The notes: generated by a model not told the origin, from the letters alone. Positions 44,763 to 53,962 are shown, counted from the stretch's first letter. The stretch is 64,000 bases of DNA from Methanolobus psychrophilus R15 (GCA_000306725.1 CP003083.1:2344042-2408041), one strand, 5' to 3'. Made by a program: numbers and translations.

Positions 44763-46028
44763 TCACCTGAGGTTTGCCTCGTATGCAGTAAGGGTTCTCT
44801 CGATATCTTCTTCCGTGTGGGCCGTGGACAGGAAATTAGTCTCGAACTGAGAGGGTGGCAGGAATACGCCACTATCCAGCATCCTGAAGAAGAATGCCAG
44901 GTATCCTTCCTTGTCGCACTTAAGCACTTCCTGGTAGTTCAGTGGTTTATCACCAAAGAATATCTTGAACATAGAGGATATGCCGCATACATTGTAATTA
45001 AGCCCAAGGTCCGCAACTATCTCTGTCAGCCTGGCTCTGAACATGTCGCCGGTAGCGTTAAGTTTCTTGTGAACATCTTCCTTCTCAAGCACATCCAGTA
45101 CTGCCAGTCCTGTGGCAACCGAGGCCGGGCATCCGCTATAGGTACCTGCCTGGTACACGCCTCCGGAGGGTGCGATCATCTCTATGATCTCTTTCTTTCC
45201 TCCGAACACTCCTATTGGCAGGCCGCCGCCAATTATCTTCCCAAGGGTGGTCATGTCGGGTGTGACCCCATAGTATTCCTGGGCGCCTCCCATGGCAAGC
45301 CTGAAACCAGTGATGACCTCGTCGAAGATGAGGACAACATCGTTCTCTTCCGTGACCTTGCGCACGTCACTTAGGTAATTTCCTTCTGGAAGTACGGGTC
45401 CGATGTTCCCCAGCACCGGTTCTATTATCAGTGCTGCCACATCCTCCCTGTTCCTTTCAATCACATCTGTCAGTGCCTCAATATCATTGAATGGCACCTG
45501 TAGGGTGTGCTTGGTGAAGTCGGCCGGAACTCCAAGCGAGTCGGGCTTGCCCAGCGTTGTGGCGCCTGACCCTGCCTGTACAAGGGCTGCATCATGGGCT
45601 CCGTGGAAGCCGCCTTCTATCTTGATGAATTTGTCCCTGCCTGTGAACCCCCTGGCTGCACGCAGTGCACTCATGGTGGCTTCGGTACCAGTGGACACGA
45701 ACCTGAGCATATCGATGCTCGGATACATGCCAGCGATCCTTTCCGCGAGGTTCACCTCAAGCTCTGTGGGTGTGCCGTACAGCCAGCCTTTATCGAGCTG
45801 AGCTATGATGGCCGCTTTTATCCCGGGATGGGCATGTCCCAGGATATTCGGGCCGTATGCGAGACAGTAATCGATATACTCATTCCCGTCGATATCCCTT
45901 ATCTTTGAGCCGGAAGCGGATTCGGTATAGAATGGGTACGGCTTGATAGCCCTGACCGGACTGCTGACTCCTCCGGGAAGGAGGGTCCTTGCTTTCTTGT
46001 ATAATTCTCTTGACTTATCTAAGGACAT
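44763..46028 (-). CDS. hemL: Glutamate-1-semialdehyde 2,1-aminomutase
   Basis: A 421-residue PLP enzyme of the C5 pathway converting glutamate-1-semialdehyde to 5-aminolevulinate. [12 protein letters not shown] begins the protein; the PLP lysine is in [12 protein letters not shown], and [11 protein letters not shown] and [11 protein letters not shown] are conserved. It is preceded by hemB (15 bases) and followed by hemC, and works directly after HemA, encoded two genes upstream. Confidence 0.95.
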   Translation of the reverse strand: MSLDKSRELYKKARTLLPGGVSSPVRAIKPYPFYTESASGSKIRDIDGNEYIDYCLAYGPNILGHAHPGIKAAIIAQLDKGWLYGTPTELEVNLAERIAGMYPSIDMLRFVSTGTEATMSALRAARGFTGRDKFIKIEGGFHGAHDAALVQAGSGATTLGKPDSLGVPADFTKHTLQVPFNDIEALTDVIERNREDVAALIIEPVLGNIGPVLPEGNYLSDVRKVTEENDVVLIFDEVITGFRLAMGGAQEYYGVTPDMTTLGKIIGGGLPIGVFGGKKEIIEMIAPSGGVYQAGTYSGCPASVATGLAVLDVLEKEDVHKKLNATGDMFRARLTEIVADLGLNYNVCGISSMFKIFFGDKPLNYQEVLKCDKEGYLAFFFRMLDSGVFLPPSQFETNFLSTAHTEEDIERTLTAYEANLR

Positions 46029-46043
46029 AGGATCACCATTGGT

Positions 46044-47018
46044 TCATTTAAGTATCCGTGCCATATCTTTTGCGAAATAGGTCAGTATCATGTCCGCACC
46101 AGCTCGCTTTATCGAAAGCAGGGACTCGTACATAACTTTCTTCTCATCCAGCCAGCCGTTCTGAGCAGCCGCCTTGATCATGGCGTATTCTCCGCTGACG
46201 TTGTATGCAGCTGTGGGCATCCTGAACTCGGTCTTGACGCGGTAGATGATGTCAAGGTAGGGAAGTGCCGGTTTTACCATTATTATATCAGCGCCTTCCA
46301 TGATGTCCAGTTCAACCTCCCGCATCGCCTCGTCGGAATTGGCAGGGTCCATCTGGTAGGTCGAGCGGTCACCGAAGCAACATCCGGATTCGGCAACATC
46401 CCTGAACGGACCGTAGAATGACGAAGAGTATTTTGCAGCGTAGGACATTATGGGTATGTCCGTGAAATTATTTTCATCAAGAGATGACCTTATGGCGCCT
46501 ATCATTCCATCCATCATGCCTGAAGGTGCCACCATATCAGCGCCGGCCTTCGCGTGGCTGACTGCCGTTTCCCCAAGCAGTGGAAGGGTGAGATCGTTAA
46601 GTACTTCTTCCTTTTCAAAATCGACCATGCCACAGTGGCCGTGATCGGTATATTCGCAGAGGCATACATCGGTGATCACTACCATGTCCTTGCCAAGCTC
46701 GCTCTTGATCTCACGGACTGCCTTCTGGACAATATCCTCGTCTCCCCAGGCAGAACTCCCATGCTCATCCTTATGCGATGGTATCCCAAAAAGTATAATT
46801 GCGGGTATCCCCAGATCGGCAGCTTCCTTTGCATCATCGGCTACTTTGCTGAGGGGAAGTCTCTCCACCCCTGGCATTGAGGCAGTTTTCTGGATGGTGC
46901 TTATAGTCTCATCCACGAACATGGGGTAAATGAGGTTATCGGCTGAAAGTGAGTTCTCCCTCACAAGGTCTCTCATCTTTCCGTTTCTTAGTCTTCTCAT
47001 TCTTGTTTCCGGGAACAT
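46044..47018 (-). CDS. hemB: 5-aminolevulinate dehydratase (porphobilinogen synthase)
   Basis: A 324-residue enzyme condensing two 5-aminolevulinates. Landmarks are the metal site [14 protein letters not shown], the Schiff-base lysines in [17 protein letters not shown] and [11 protein letters not shown], and the C-terminal YNVSGEYAM. The ATG at 47018 overlaps the end of hemA by 22 bases and has GGAGAT in front of it. The Cys-rich metal site suggests a zinc-dependent enzyme. Confidence 0.95.
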   Translation of the reverse strand: MFPETRMRRLRNGKMRDLVRENSLSADNLIYPMFVDETISTIQKTASMPGVERLPLSKVADDAKEAADLGIPAIILFGIPSHKDEHGSSAWGDEDIVQKAVREIKSELGKDMVVITDVCLCEYTDHGHCGMVDFEKEEVLNDLTLPLLGETAVSHAKAGADMVAPSGMMDGMIGAIRSSLDENNFTDIPIMSYAAKYSSSFYGPFRDVAESGCCFGDRSTYQMDPANSDEAMREVELDIMEGADIIMVKPALPYLDIIYRVKTEFRMPTAAYNVSGEYAMIKAAAQNGWLDEKKVMYESLLSIKRAGADMILTYFAKDMARILK

Positions 47019-48295
47019 GGCGGCAAATCTCCTTTGATACTGCGTTTCTCATTGCATTTATCTATGCTGAAAAGGCGAAAGGCCATGTCCAGCATCTCGT
47101 CATCGCATACTTCCGCTGCATTCCTCAGGACCTTTGTAGGTTCTGCAAGTATCTTATTTACAATGGAGTGCGTCAGATCGTCAATTATCTTCTGTTCTAT
47201 ATCCCCTATGGTGTGATAGGCGCTCAGTTTAGTGAGCGCACGTTCCTTTTCCATAGTGCGGACCTTATAGAACTGGGCATACATCTCGGATACGATATAA
47301 TCAGCTCTCTGCTGTTTGTATTGCTTTATAAGAAGATCATATTCCTCGTCGATGATAGCCTGCGCCTTCTTTGCTTCTTCCATTCGCAGTTCCAGGTTCT
47401 TTTCGTTTATGACACGCAGGTTATCTATATTATAGAGGGTAACGAGAGGGATTGTGCCAATAGTGGGCTCGATGTCGCGGGGATTTGCGATATCGATAAG
47501 AAGAAGCGCCTTTTTCCTTGATTCCATTGCCTTGAGCACCTGGGGATGCCTGAGCACAAAGTGGGGTGCCCCCGTGGCGCAGATGACGACGTCGGCTTTC
47601 TTGAGATTCTCTTCTATCTGGTCAAAATGGACCGCATGACCTCCCATGTCATCAGCGAGCTTCTTTGCTGCGGCATAGGTGCGGTTAGCAATGTACATGA
47701 GTTCTATCTCCCTGTGGGAGAGTGCCCTGGTCACAAGAGTGCCCATTTCCCCTGTGCCGATGACAAGCACCATTTTATTCTTGAGATCTCCGACAGTCTC
47801 CTCTGCCAGGTCTACAGCAGCAGAAGCAATCGAAAGGGCTCCCCTGTTTATCTCGGTTTCTGTCCTGACCCTCTTTCCCACCTGGATTGCTTTGCTGAAT
47901 GCTGTATCAAGCATCCTTCCGGTCGTACCGAGGTTCTTAGCCACCTGGTAGAGGTCTTTGATCTGTCCCAGGATCTGGTCTTCGCCGATTATCATGGATT
48001 CAAGGCCTGAAGAAAGCCTCAGCAGATGCATGATGGATTCATCGTGGTCATAGAAATCGATGATATTGGAAGAGAGCCCCAGTTTCTTTGCGAACTGGAA
48101 CATCACACTGCTGCCCTTATGGGAAACAACGTACATTTCTATCCGGTTACAGGTCTTAAGGACTGCACACTCATGTACCAGTTCATTAGCGTAGAGTTCC
48201 CTGAGGAAGTTATCCAGATCTCCGTCCCATACTTCTTCCATCTCTTCCACGGTTGCCCTGGAATGAGTGATGACCATGCTGGATATCTCAGTCAT
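46997..48295 (-). CDS. hemA: Glutamyl-tRNA reductase
   Basis: A 432-residue NADPH enzyme that reduces glutamyl-tRNA(Glu), the first step of tetrapyrrole synthesis. The catalytic Cys is in [14 protein letters not shown] (about 43-56). Also visible are [23 protein letters not shown]-binding VIGTGEMG and a helical dimerisation tail. tRNA-Glu is encoded elsewhere in the window (8891-8965). Some 57 bases separate it from sirC; its 3' end overlaps hemB. Confidence 0.95.
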   Translation of the reverse strand: MTEISSMVITHSRATVEEMEEVWDGDLDNFLRELYANELVHECAVLKTCNRIEMYVVSHKGSSVMFQFAKKLGLSSNIIDFYDHDESIMHLLRLSSGLESMIIGEDQILGQIKDLYQVAKNLGTTGRMLDTAFSKAIQVGKRVRTETEINRGALSIASAAVDLAEETVGDLKNKMVLVIGTGEMGTLVTRALSHREIELMYIANRTYAAAKKLADDMGGHAVHFDQIEENLKKADVVICATGAPHFVLRHPQVLKAMESRKKALLLIDIANPRDIEPTIGTIPLVTLYNIDNLRVINEKNLELRMEEAKKAQAIIDEEYDLLIKQYKQQRADYIVSEMYAQFYKVRTMEKERALTKLSAYHTIGDIEQKIIDDLTHSIVNKILAEPTKVLRNAAEVCDDEMLDMAFRLFSIDKCNEKRSIKGDLPPCSRKQE

Positions 48296-48352
48296 TGGGA
48301 TACCCCTGACGGACTTTTTCTCAATGCTGAAAACGTGTTATGACCAGACATG

Positions 48353-49027
48353 TTATCGGACTTTCCCGTTTATTTTTTCAGTTACTATACCAAGTGCTAC
48401 ATTATACCCTTTTTCGTAGGATACTTCAAGACCTTCCCATACCTCGCGGCTCTTGAGCACCTGCCAGAGTATGTCTTTCCTGCCATTTTGTTCGGGAACC
48501 TTCTCTTTAAGGTATGTCCTCAGGCTTTCCTGGATACGTATCATATCCTCAAACTGCGGTGTTATGACCTCCTCGATCCTCTGCCTGGCAAACCTGGAAA
48601 AAGCAGGGCTTGAACCGGAGGTTGATATGCTGATAGTGAGGTCGCCTCTTTTGATGACCGAAGGAACGGTGACATCTCCAATGAAATCCACCGGGTTTGA
48701 GAGTATATTCTTTGTCTTTGCTGCAGATACTAACCTCTCATTGACTGACCTGTCATTAGTTGCAGGTATGACGAGGAATGCACCATCTAAAAAGATATCT
48801 GCCTGCTCATTGGTAAGATCACTGATATCTGCTTCCACAATTTTTATCTTATTCTCTTCATGCAGCTGCCGGATACAAGGAGTGAAACCCTTACTGATAA
48901 CAGTTACATCCGCATACCGGGAGAAGAGCAATGCTTTGCGTTCACTCACGGAACCGCCACCGAAGATGACTATCTTCCGGCCGGACATGTCTATCAGTAG
49001 TGGTAGGAAGCAGTTTTCTTGTGCCAT
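48353..49027 (-). CDS. sirC: Precorrin-2 dehydrogenase / siroheme synthase domain (SirC/Met8-like)
   Basis: A 224-residue NAD-dependent enzyme with the Rossmann motif VIFGGGSVSERKALLF and the conserved NDRSVNERLVSAAK, NPVDFIGDVTVPSVIKRGDL and ISTSGSSPAFSRF of CysG-N/Met8 proteins (each shown in part). It oxidises precorrin-2 to sirohydrochlorin and in some members inserts iron. Start at 49027 (MAQENCFLPLL) rather than eight codons earlier. In this operon it supplies siroheme to the Ahb pathway. The upstream methyltransferase and HemD are not in the window. Confidence 0.9.
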   Translation of the reverse strand: MAQENCFLPLLIDMSGRKIVIFGGGSVSERKALLFSRYADVTVISKGFTPCIRQLHEENKIKIVEADISDLTNEQADIFLDGAFLVIPATNDRSVNERLVSAAKTKNILSNPVDFIGDVTVPSVIKRGDLTISISTSGSSPAFSRFARQRIEEVITPQFEDMIRIQESLRTYLKEKVPEQNGRKDILWQVLKSREVWEGLEVSYEKGYNVALGIVTEKINGKVR

Positions 49028-49089
49028 GCAGTGTACTCCGGTAATGTCCATTTGCCTTGAACCGGAACTTAGTTAAACGTTACGACAGT

Positions 49090-49548
49090 TCAGAGGCGGA
49101 CCCCGGTCTTCTTGAACTCACGTTCACTGAACAGGAGCCTGTAGTCTTTGATCCCTGTGGACTCAGATATCCTTGCAGCCACTTGCTCACAGTCCTCTCT
49201 TGTGTATGAGTGGACCATTGTAAAAAGGTTGTACTCCCAGCCCGGACGCCGGGGTCTTTCATAGCAGTGAGTGACCTCCGGAAAAGATGCCATTATCCTG
49301 CCGACATCTTCTACCCTCTCCCCAGGAACGTTCCATATGCACATTGCATTGGCGAGAATACCTATGTCCCTATGGCCTATGGATGCGCCAAACCGTCGGA
49401 TCATGCCTTTTTCTTTCATCAGCCGTATTCTTTCCACGACCTCTTCTTCTGAAAGACCAAGGCGTCGTGCTATGTTCCTGAAGGGTGACCCGGTGAGCGG
49501 GATACCGTCCTGGGTAGCTATTAATATCTGTTCATCGATCGCATCCAT
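49090..49548 (-). CDS. ahbB: Siroheme decarboxylase subunit AhbB
   Basis: A 152-residue protein with an Lrp/AsnC-like fold: N-terminal helix-turn-helix (NIARRLGLSEEEVVERI), then RRFGASIGHRDIG and the active-site-type segment RPGWEYNLFTMVHS. With AhbA it forms the heterodimer that removes two acetate-derived carboxyls from siroheme to give 12,18-didecarboxysiroheme. The DNA-binding-like domain is ancestral and not needed for catalysis. It lies 48 bases after ahbA. Confidence 0.88.
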   Translation of the reverse strand: MDAIDEQILIATQDGIPLTGSPFRNIARRLGLSEEEVVERIRLMKEKGMIRRFGASIGHRDIGILANAMCIWNVPGERVEDVGRIMASFPEVTHCYERPRRPGWEYNLFTMVHSYTREDCEQVAARISESTGIKDYRLLFSEREFKKTGVRL

Positions 49549-49596
49549 ATCTTACTTCACCTTCTATCCCTTACCCGACAGTTCAACATTTTTATT

Positions 49597-50052
49597 TTAC
49601 TTGATATTGAACCTGACCCCAATCTTGAACAGTCTTACCGTGGGCAGATTGATAAATTCAAGCCCTGTCTTCTGGTTAAGCTCTTTGAGGATCTCATTTA
49701 TCCTTTCCTCTCCTGAAGCTGATAGTGTGAACCATACATTGTATTTGTCAGGGCGAAGATAGTTATGGGAAACTTCGGGGTATTCGTCGATCCAGTCTGC
49801 GACCTCGTCGATCATATCCTCCGGAACATTTACGGCTACAAGCGTACTGGAACCACCTACTCTGTTACGGTTGATGACCGGGCCGATCTTCCTGACCGCT
49901 CCCTCTTTCCGGAGTCTTTCAAGGCGCGTGATTATCTCTTCCTCACTGATGCCCAGTTCCTCGCCAAGTTTTTGAAAAGGATGGATGTCAAGTGGAAAAT
50001 CGTGCTGTATTGTGTTCAGGATATTTTTATCCATATCATCAAGGTATATCAT
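49597..50052 (-). CDS. ahbA: Siroheme decarboxylase subunit AhbA
   Basis: A 151-residue partner of AhbB from the ATG at 50052; the open frame extends 41 codons into ahbD and is not used. It has the same Lrp-like organisation: FQKLGEELGISEEEIITRLERL, RKIGPVINRNRVGGSST and SHNYLRPDKYNVWFTLSA (shown in part). It starts five bases after the ahbD stop, so the two are likely translationally coupled. Assignment as A rather than B rests on the YNVWFTL form of the active-site region. Confidence 0.86.
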   Translation of the reverse strand: MIYLDDMDKNILNTIQHDFPLDIHPFQKLGEELGISEEEIITRLERLRKEGAVRKIGPVINRNRVGGSSTLVAVNVPEDMIDEVADWIDEYPEVSHNYLRPDKYNVWFTLSASGEERINEILKELNQKTGLEFINLPTVRLFKIGVRFNIK

Positions 50053-50057
50053 TCGAA

Positions 50058-51113
50058 TCACTGCTTTCTGGGAGTGTATATGCAGTAAGGCTCCTCGGCC
50101 AGGTAGTCTCCGGTTGCCGCATAGGCACGTGCCCGGCATCCTGCGCATACTTTGTTGTATTCGCAGTCCCCACACTTTCCTTTGAGTCTTGATGGATCTC
50201 TCAGGTCATTGAATACCTGCGAGTTCTCCCATATATCTTTGAAGTTTTGTTCCTTTATGCTCCCGGCGAGGGCAGGAAGGTATCCACAGGGGTATACTTC
50301 TCCAGTGCTTGATACAAAGCAGAAGCCTGTGCCTCCAAGACATCCTTTTGTCATGGCTTCATAACCATGGGTCTTTACTGTTATCTCGATGCCTTCCTTC
50401 TTTGCCCGCTGGCGCATTATCCTGAAATAATGAGGTGCGCAGGTTGCTTTTAGCTGTATCTTTGCTGTCTTCTGCTGGTCATAGAACCAGTTCAGCACCC
50501 TCTCATATTCAACAGGAGGTATCTCCTCCTCTTCCAGTTCCTTGCCCCTGCCAGTGGGCACGAGCAGGAATATGTGCAGGGCCTCAGCTCCAATCTCAGT
50601 TGCCATTTCAAGGATGGCAGGTATTTCAGTAAGGTTACGTTTTGTGATGGTGGTATTGATCTGGAAGCCGATGCCTGCATCCTTGATGGCATCTATGCCG
50701 CACATAGCTCCGTCAAAGGCTCCGGGCATGCACCTGAAATCATCATGGGTCTGCGGGCTTGCTCCGTCAAGGCTCACACTTATCCTTCTTACCCCTACAT
50801 CCTTCAGATGTGAGGCGACCTCAGGAGTTACAAGGGTGCCGTTGGTTGCAAGGGCTACTGAGAGACCTTTACCAACCGCGTAGCTGGCAAGGTCATAGAT
50901 GTCCTCCCTTACGAGCGGCTCACCGCCGCTGAGTATTAGTATAGGGTTTCCTATCTGCGCAATCTCATCGATAAAGCGCATGGCTTCTTCGGTCGTAAGC
51001 TCGCCGGCTGGCTTCCTGGAAGTCGATGATCCCCGGCAATGTCTGCAGGAAAGGTTGCAGCCTGCTGTTGTTTCCCATGCTATGAGTCTTGGAGGTTTGG
51101 CCATGTTGATCAT
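50058..51113 (-). CDS. ahbD: Radical SAM heme b synthase AhbD
   Basis: A 351-residue radical SAM/SPASM enzyme. The N-terminus APPRLIAWETT-like (PPRLIAWETTAGCNLSCRHC, with CxxxCxxC at about 19-26) is characteristic of AhbD, which converts iron-coproporphyrin III to heme b by two oxidative decarboxylations. GGEPLVREDI and a SPASM-type C-terminus (CGYLPAL, CGDCEYNKVCAGC) hold auxiliary Fe-S cysteines. It is the first gene of the operon; its ATG lies about 35 bases from a TATA element, with no ribosome site, suggesting a leaderless mRNA. The deacetylase AhbC is not in the window. Confidence 0.88.
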   Translation of the reverse strand: MINMAKPPRLIAWETTAGCNLSCRHCRGSSTSRKPAGELTTEEAMRFIDEIAQIGNPILILSGGEPLVREDIYDLASYAVGKGLSVALATNGTLVTPEVASHLKDVGVRRISVSLDGASPQTHDDFRCMPGAFDGAMCGIDAIKDAGIGFQINTTITKRNLTEIPAILEMATEIGAEALHIFLLVPTGRGKELEEEEIPPVEYERVLNWFYDQQKTAKIQLKATCAPHYFRIMRQRAKKEGIEITVKTHGYEAMTKGCLGGTGFCFVSSTGEVYPCGYLPALAGSIKEQNFKDIWENSQVFNDLRDPSRLKGKCGDCEYNKVCAGCRARAYAATGDYLAEEPYCIYTPRKQ

Positions 51114-51140
51114 TTTGGATTTTTAAGTGAAAGTTCCACT

Positions 51141-51169
51141 CTAGTATAAATAGGATGGGGCTATACTAG
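51141..51169 (-). promoter_or_regulatory. Heme-operon promoter with inverted repeat over the TATA box
   Basis: CTAGTATA (51141-51148) and TATACTAG (51162-51169) are perfect inverted copies around 13 bases. The minus-strand TATA sequence TATTTATAC (51144-51152) lies inside the first arm, so a bound protein would block TBP. It is placed about 35-55 bases upstream of the ahbD start. Confidence 0.5.
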
Positions 51170-51307
51170 TCCACACCCATATTAATAATTAGTCATCGGT
51201 ATATGGTCAGGTCCTTTTTGGAAGAGCTGCTATTACTTGTTTATTCTCACTGGTTATTAATTTGGTGTAATAACCTGCTATCAAAAGTGATATAGGGGTG
51301 AATATGT

Positions 51308-51424
51308 ATTAACGCCTTAAACCTTGCATTTGCATGTACGTGGGTGGTCCTGGCAGTATATGCCTTTCACCTTGTGCGTACTCGCATCTCTCTTAACAGG
51401 GAGCTTAGGAATATTGACAGATAA
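51308..51424 (+). CDS. CcmD-like small membrane protein with possible ATT start
   Basis: A 38-codon frame with one hydrophobic helix (ALNLAFACTWVVLAVYAF) followed by a basic tail (HLVRTRISLNRELRNIDR), the layout of CcmD, which in system I cytochrome c maturation links the CcmABC complex to CcmE. ccmE follows 25 bases later. The frame opens just after a TGA, and the only initiator with good spacing from GGGGTGA is ATT at 51308. An ATG at 51304 is out of frame by one base. A one-base error is the alternative. Confidence 0.5.
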   Translation: MNALNLAFACTWVVLAVYAFHLVRTRISLNRELRNIDR

Positions 51425-51449
51425 TCGGATATCTTTCATGGGTGTTTAG

Positions 51450-51830
51450 ATGGATAAGAAACACAAAAGTGTCCTTGCAGTCGCTTTTATTGTTATCGTG
51501 GGTATTGTAGGTCTGTGGAATGTGGACCTTTCACAGGGATATCTGCTGGTCTCCGAATTGCAGGAAGACCCGGATAAGTACGTAGGGCAGAATGTCAATA
51601 CTATGGGTAATATCAAGAATGGCACTCTCAATGTTTCGACATCGGGGATCTCGTTTTTGCTGGAGGACCCTGAGGACGAGGCCTACGAGCTGGAAGTAGT
51701 ATATACAGGATCCCTCCCGGCAAACCTTGTCGAAGGCACGGGCCTGAGTCTCAGCGGCAGGATGGTCTCTGAGAACAAGATAGAGGCTAATAAAATAGTT
51801 ATGGGATGTCCTTCAAAGTATAGTGAGTGA
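51450..51830 (+). CDS. ccmE: Cytochrome c maturation heme chaperone CcmE, archaeal CxxxY type
   Basis: A 126-residue membrane-anchored protein with an N-terminal helix (residues 8-25) and an OB-fold domain: YLLVSELQEDPDKYVGQNV, SGISFLLEDPEDEAYELEVVY and LPANLVEGTGLSLSGRM (shown in part). Bacterial CcmE binds heme through a His in HxxxY; here the motif reads CPSKY, the CxxxY variant known from archaea and some bacteria. It receives heme for transfer to c-type cytochromes outside the membrane. Its stop overlaps the next start by four bases. Confidence 0.9.
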   Translation: MDKKHKSVLAVAFIVIVGIVGLWNVDLSQGYLLVSELQEDPDKYVGQNVNTMGNIKNGTLNVSTSGISFLLEDPEDEAYELEVVYTGSLPANLVEGTGLSLSGRMVSENKIEANKIVMGCPSKYSE

Positions 51831-52726
51831 ACCGAAAACAGGACGGTATGATGGAAATAGAGAACCTTGAAGAATACCAGTTAATAAAGGCTTCAATGGA
51901 CGGGCTTGTCGCTTCGATGGAGGACAGCTCGAAGATGAAAAAAATGCTGCTACATGTTTGCAGTTCCGGTGGCAAGAGCATCCGGCCTATCATACTGTTG
52001 CTGTGCACTGAAATATGCGGAGGGGAACGTGATAAGAGCGTTAATGCAGCCCTTGCTATCGAACTTATCCATTCTGCGTCTCTGATACATGATGATGTAC
52101 TTGATGATGGTATTATACGCAGGGGTGTTGAGTCAGCCCCTAAGAAATATGGTGTTCCGGCTGCTATATTATGCGGGGATTTCCTGATTTCCAAAGCCGT
52201 CTCCCTAATTTCTTCCTATGGCACGGATTCAGTGCTTGAGTTCGGGAGGGCCGGAATGTATATGGCTGAAGGTGAGACCATTGATATCTCAAGTTCCTGT
52301 CCGGACTTTGGCAGGAAGAACTATTTCGAATGCATAAGCAAAAAGACGGCCTCTCTTTTCGCGGCAAGTGCTGTCATAGGTGCCTATGTTGCAGGCGCTG
52401 ACCGGGAAACGGCAATGAAATTCAGGTCCTTTGGTGAAAACGTGGGCAACGCATACCAGATAGTCGATGACCTGCTGGAATATCTCAATAGGCTTGAGGA
52501 TAAGCAGTCAACTTATGAGTCAGTGACCCTGCCGCTTCTCTACAGGAAGAGCATGGGGCACGAGGAAGCGGTGAGCCTGACAGTGAAGGAAGTGCTCCAG
52601 CACGTAAAAAAAGCAAAAGATGTCCTGCAGGGCTTTGGAGATTCAGTTGCAAAGGATAAGCTTCTCCTGATCACCAACCTGATCACAATTGATATGCTTC
52701 CAGCCAGCGTCCTTGAAATGAGCTGA
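51827..52726 (+). CDS. Trans-polyprenyl diphosphate synthase, possibly for methanophenazine side chain
   Basis: A 299-residue isoprenyl diphosphate synthase. GGKSIRPIILLLC begins the core; the first Asp-rich motif is HDDVLDD, and the second reads DDLLEY, with Glu for the last Asp of DDxxD. Internal ATGs at 51848 and 51851 are possible starts, but the ATGA overlap with ccmE favours 51827. Small residues before the first motif suggest a medium or long chain. A related Methanosarcina mazei enzyme makes geranylfarnesyl diphosphate for methanophenazine; that role is inferred here. Confidence 0.85.
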   Translation: MNRKQDGMMEIENLEEYQLIKASMDGLVASMEDSSKMKKMLLHVCSSGGKSIRPIILLLCTEICGGERDKSVNAALAIELIHSASLIHDDVLDDGIIRRGVESAPKKYGVPAAILCGDFLISKAVSLISSYGTDSVLEFGRAGMYMAEGETIDISSSCPDFGRKNYFECISKKTASLFAASAVIGAYVAGADRETAMKFRSFGENVGNAYQIVDDLLEYLNRLEDKQSTYESVTLPLLYRKSMGHEEAVSLTVKEVLQHVKKAKDVLQGFGDSVAKDKLLLITNLITIDMLPASVLEMS

Positions 52727-52771
52727 GTACTTGTTCTTAACCAATTTATACATTTATTATCAGGTGTTTTC

Positions 52772-53962
52772 ATGAAAGTTTATGATAAGTCCGTAATAAA
52801 GGTAAATGCGAGCACAGAAGATGGAAAAGTTGTGCTTGATACCCAAGGGCCATTGTCTGCGGTGGCAAAGCCTATAGTAAAGCGCATAAATAGTATTTTC
52901 CAGGAAGAAAAACCAATTCTTTCCGATGATGAGAGCATAATCTTTTCCACATGGGTCCCGCCCATGCCGGGAGAGGTGTTCAACAGGATGATCAATGCGC
53001 AGGTGGCCTCTATTCTTAAGAAGAGGGTTCCTGACCAGTTCTCTATCGGCATTACAGGCAGATGTCCCAATAACTGCATACACTGCGGTGCTGCGGGAAT
53101 AGTTGCTGACCCGGAGTTGACCCTTGATGAGATCGATCGGACAGTTGACCGGGCGCTTGACCTTGGTAGTTATTATATCTCCTTTGACGGTGGAGAAACA
53201 ATGCTTCGCAAAGACCTTTCCCAGATGGTTGCTGCTGTTGACAAGAGCCGTGCTGTAGCTACCTGCTTCACATCAGGTTTCGCTATGAATGAGCAGAAGG
53301 CCGGGGAACTTAAAGAGGCAGGCCTTTTTGCTGCACACATGAGCCTTGACAGTCCGGAAGAAAAGGAACATGACCGGGTCAGGGGACGTGAAGGAGCTTA
53401 CAGGGACACTGTCAACGGCGTGAAAAATGTGCTGGATGCTGGCATCTTGGCCGATCTTTTCGTAGTTGTGTCGCCCCACAATATCGATCATCTTGACGGT
53501 TTCTACCAGTTTGCGGCTGATATGGGCATGCATGAGATGTCCGTGTACGAGATCGTGGCTGTGGGACGCTGGCTTGAACATGAGGATGAAGTGATAACTG
53601 AGAAAGATGTAAAGCGCCTGGCGGACTTCCAGAAGTCTGCAAACAGGAAGCCGGAGGGGCCAAGGGTGACCGCTTTACCCTATTTCATGGGGCCGGACCA
53701 GTTCGGGTGTTTTGCAGGCAGGCGCTGGATGCATGCAACTGCAGGAGGGGACGTACTTCCCTGCGCTTATACGCCTCTTTCCTTTGGGAACATCCGCGAG
53801 GAAGACCTTGGAGTAATCTGGGAGCGTATGGGCAGGCATGCTGCATACAAGTCCTCTGCAGATTACTGCATGATGCGTAATCCTCAGTTCAGGGAAAGGT
53901 ACATCCATACTATTCCGGAAGGTGAAAAGCTTCCCTTAAGGCTGGACCTTCTCAAGGAATAA
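52772..53962 (+). CDS. Radical SAM protein with SPASM-like C-terminus, function unknown
   Basis: A 396-residue protein. The radical SAM cysteines are in GRCPNNCIHCG (CxxxCxxC, about residues 95-102), followed by SFDGGETMLRKDL. The C-terminus has GCFAGRRWMHATAGGDVLPC and ADYCMMRN (shown in part), consistent with an auxiliary cluster. About 90 residues before the core (KVYDKSVIKVNAST...) are unusual. It starts 45 bases after the polyprenyl synthase on the same strand, so it probably belongs to the same pathway. Its sequence does not match AhbC. Confidence 0.8.
   Translation: MKVYDKSVIKVNASTEDGKVVLDTQGPLSAVAKPIVKRINSIFQEEKPILSDDESIIFSTWVPPMPGEVFNRMINAQVASILKKRVPDQFSIGITGRCPNNCIHCGAAGIVADPELTLDEIDRTVDRALDLGSYYISFDGGETMLRKDLSQMVAAVDKSRAVATCFTSGFAMNEQKAGELKEAGLFAAHMSLDSPEEKEHDRVRGREGAYRDTVNGVKNVLDAGILADLFVVVSPHNIDHLDGFYQFAADMGMHEMSVYEIVAVGRWLEHEDEVITEKDVKRLADFQKSANRKPEGPRVTALPYFMGPDQFGCFAGRRWMHATAGGDVLPCAYTPLSFGNIREEDLGVIWERMGRHAAYKSSADYCMMRNPQFRERYIHTIPEGEKLPLRLDLLKE

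Noticed and set aside
44088-45374. 428-codon plus-strand frame across hemC and hemL
   Set aside because: hemC and hemL on the minus strand carry unmistakable catalytic motifs; this frame is a by-product of their codon bias.
52772-53962. Assignment of the radical SAM gene as AhbC
   Set aside because: The location near the heme operon is suggestive, but the N-terminal region and the sequence around the CxxxCxxC motif do not resemble AhbC, and the gene is on the other strand in a different unit.
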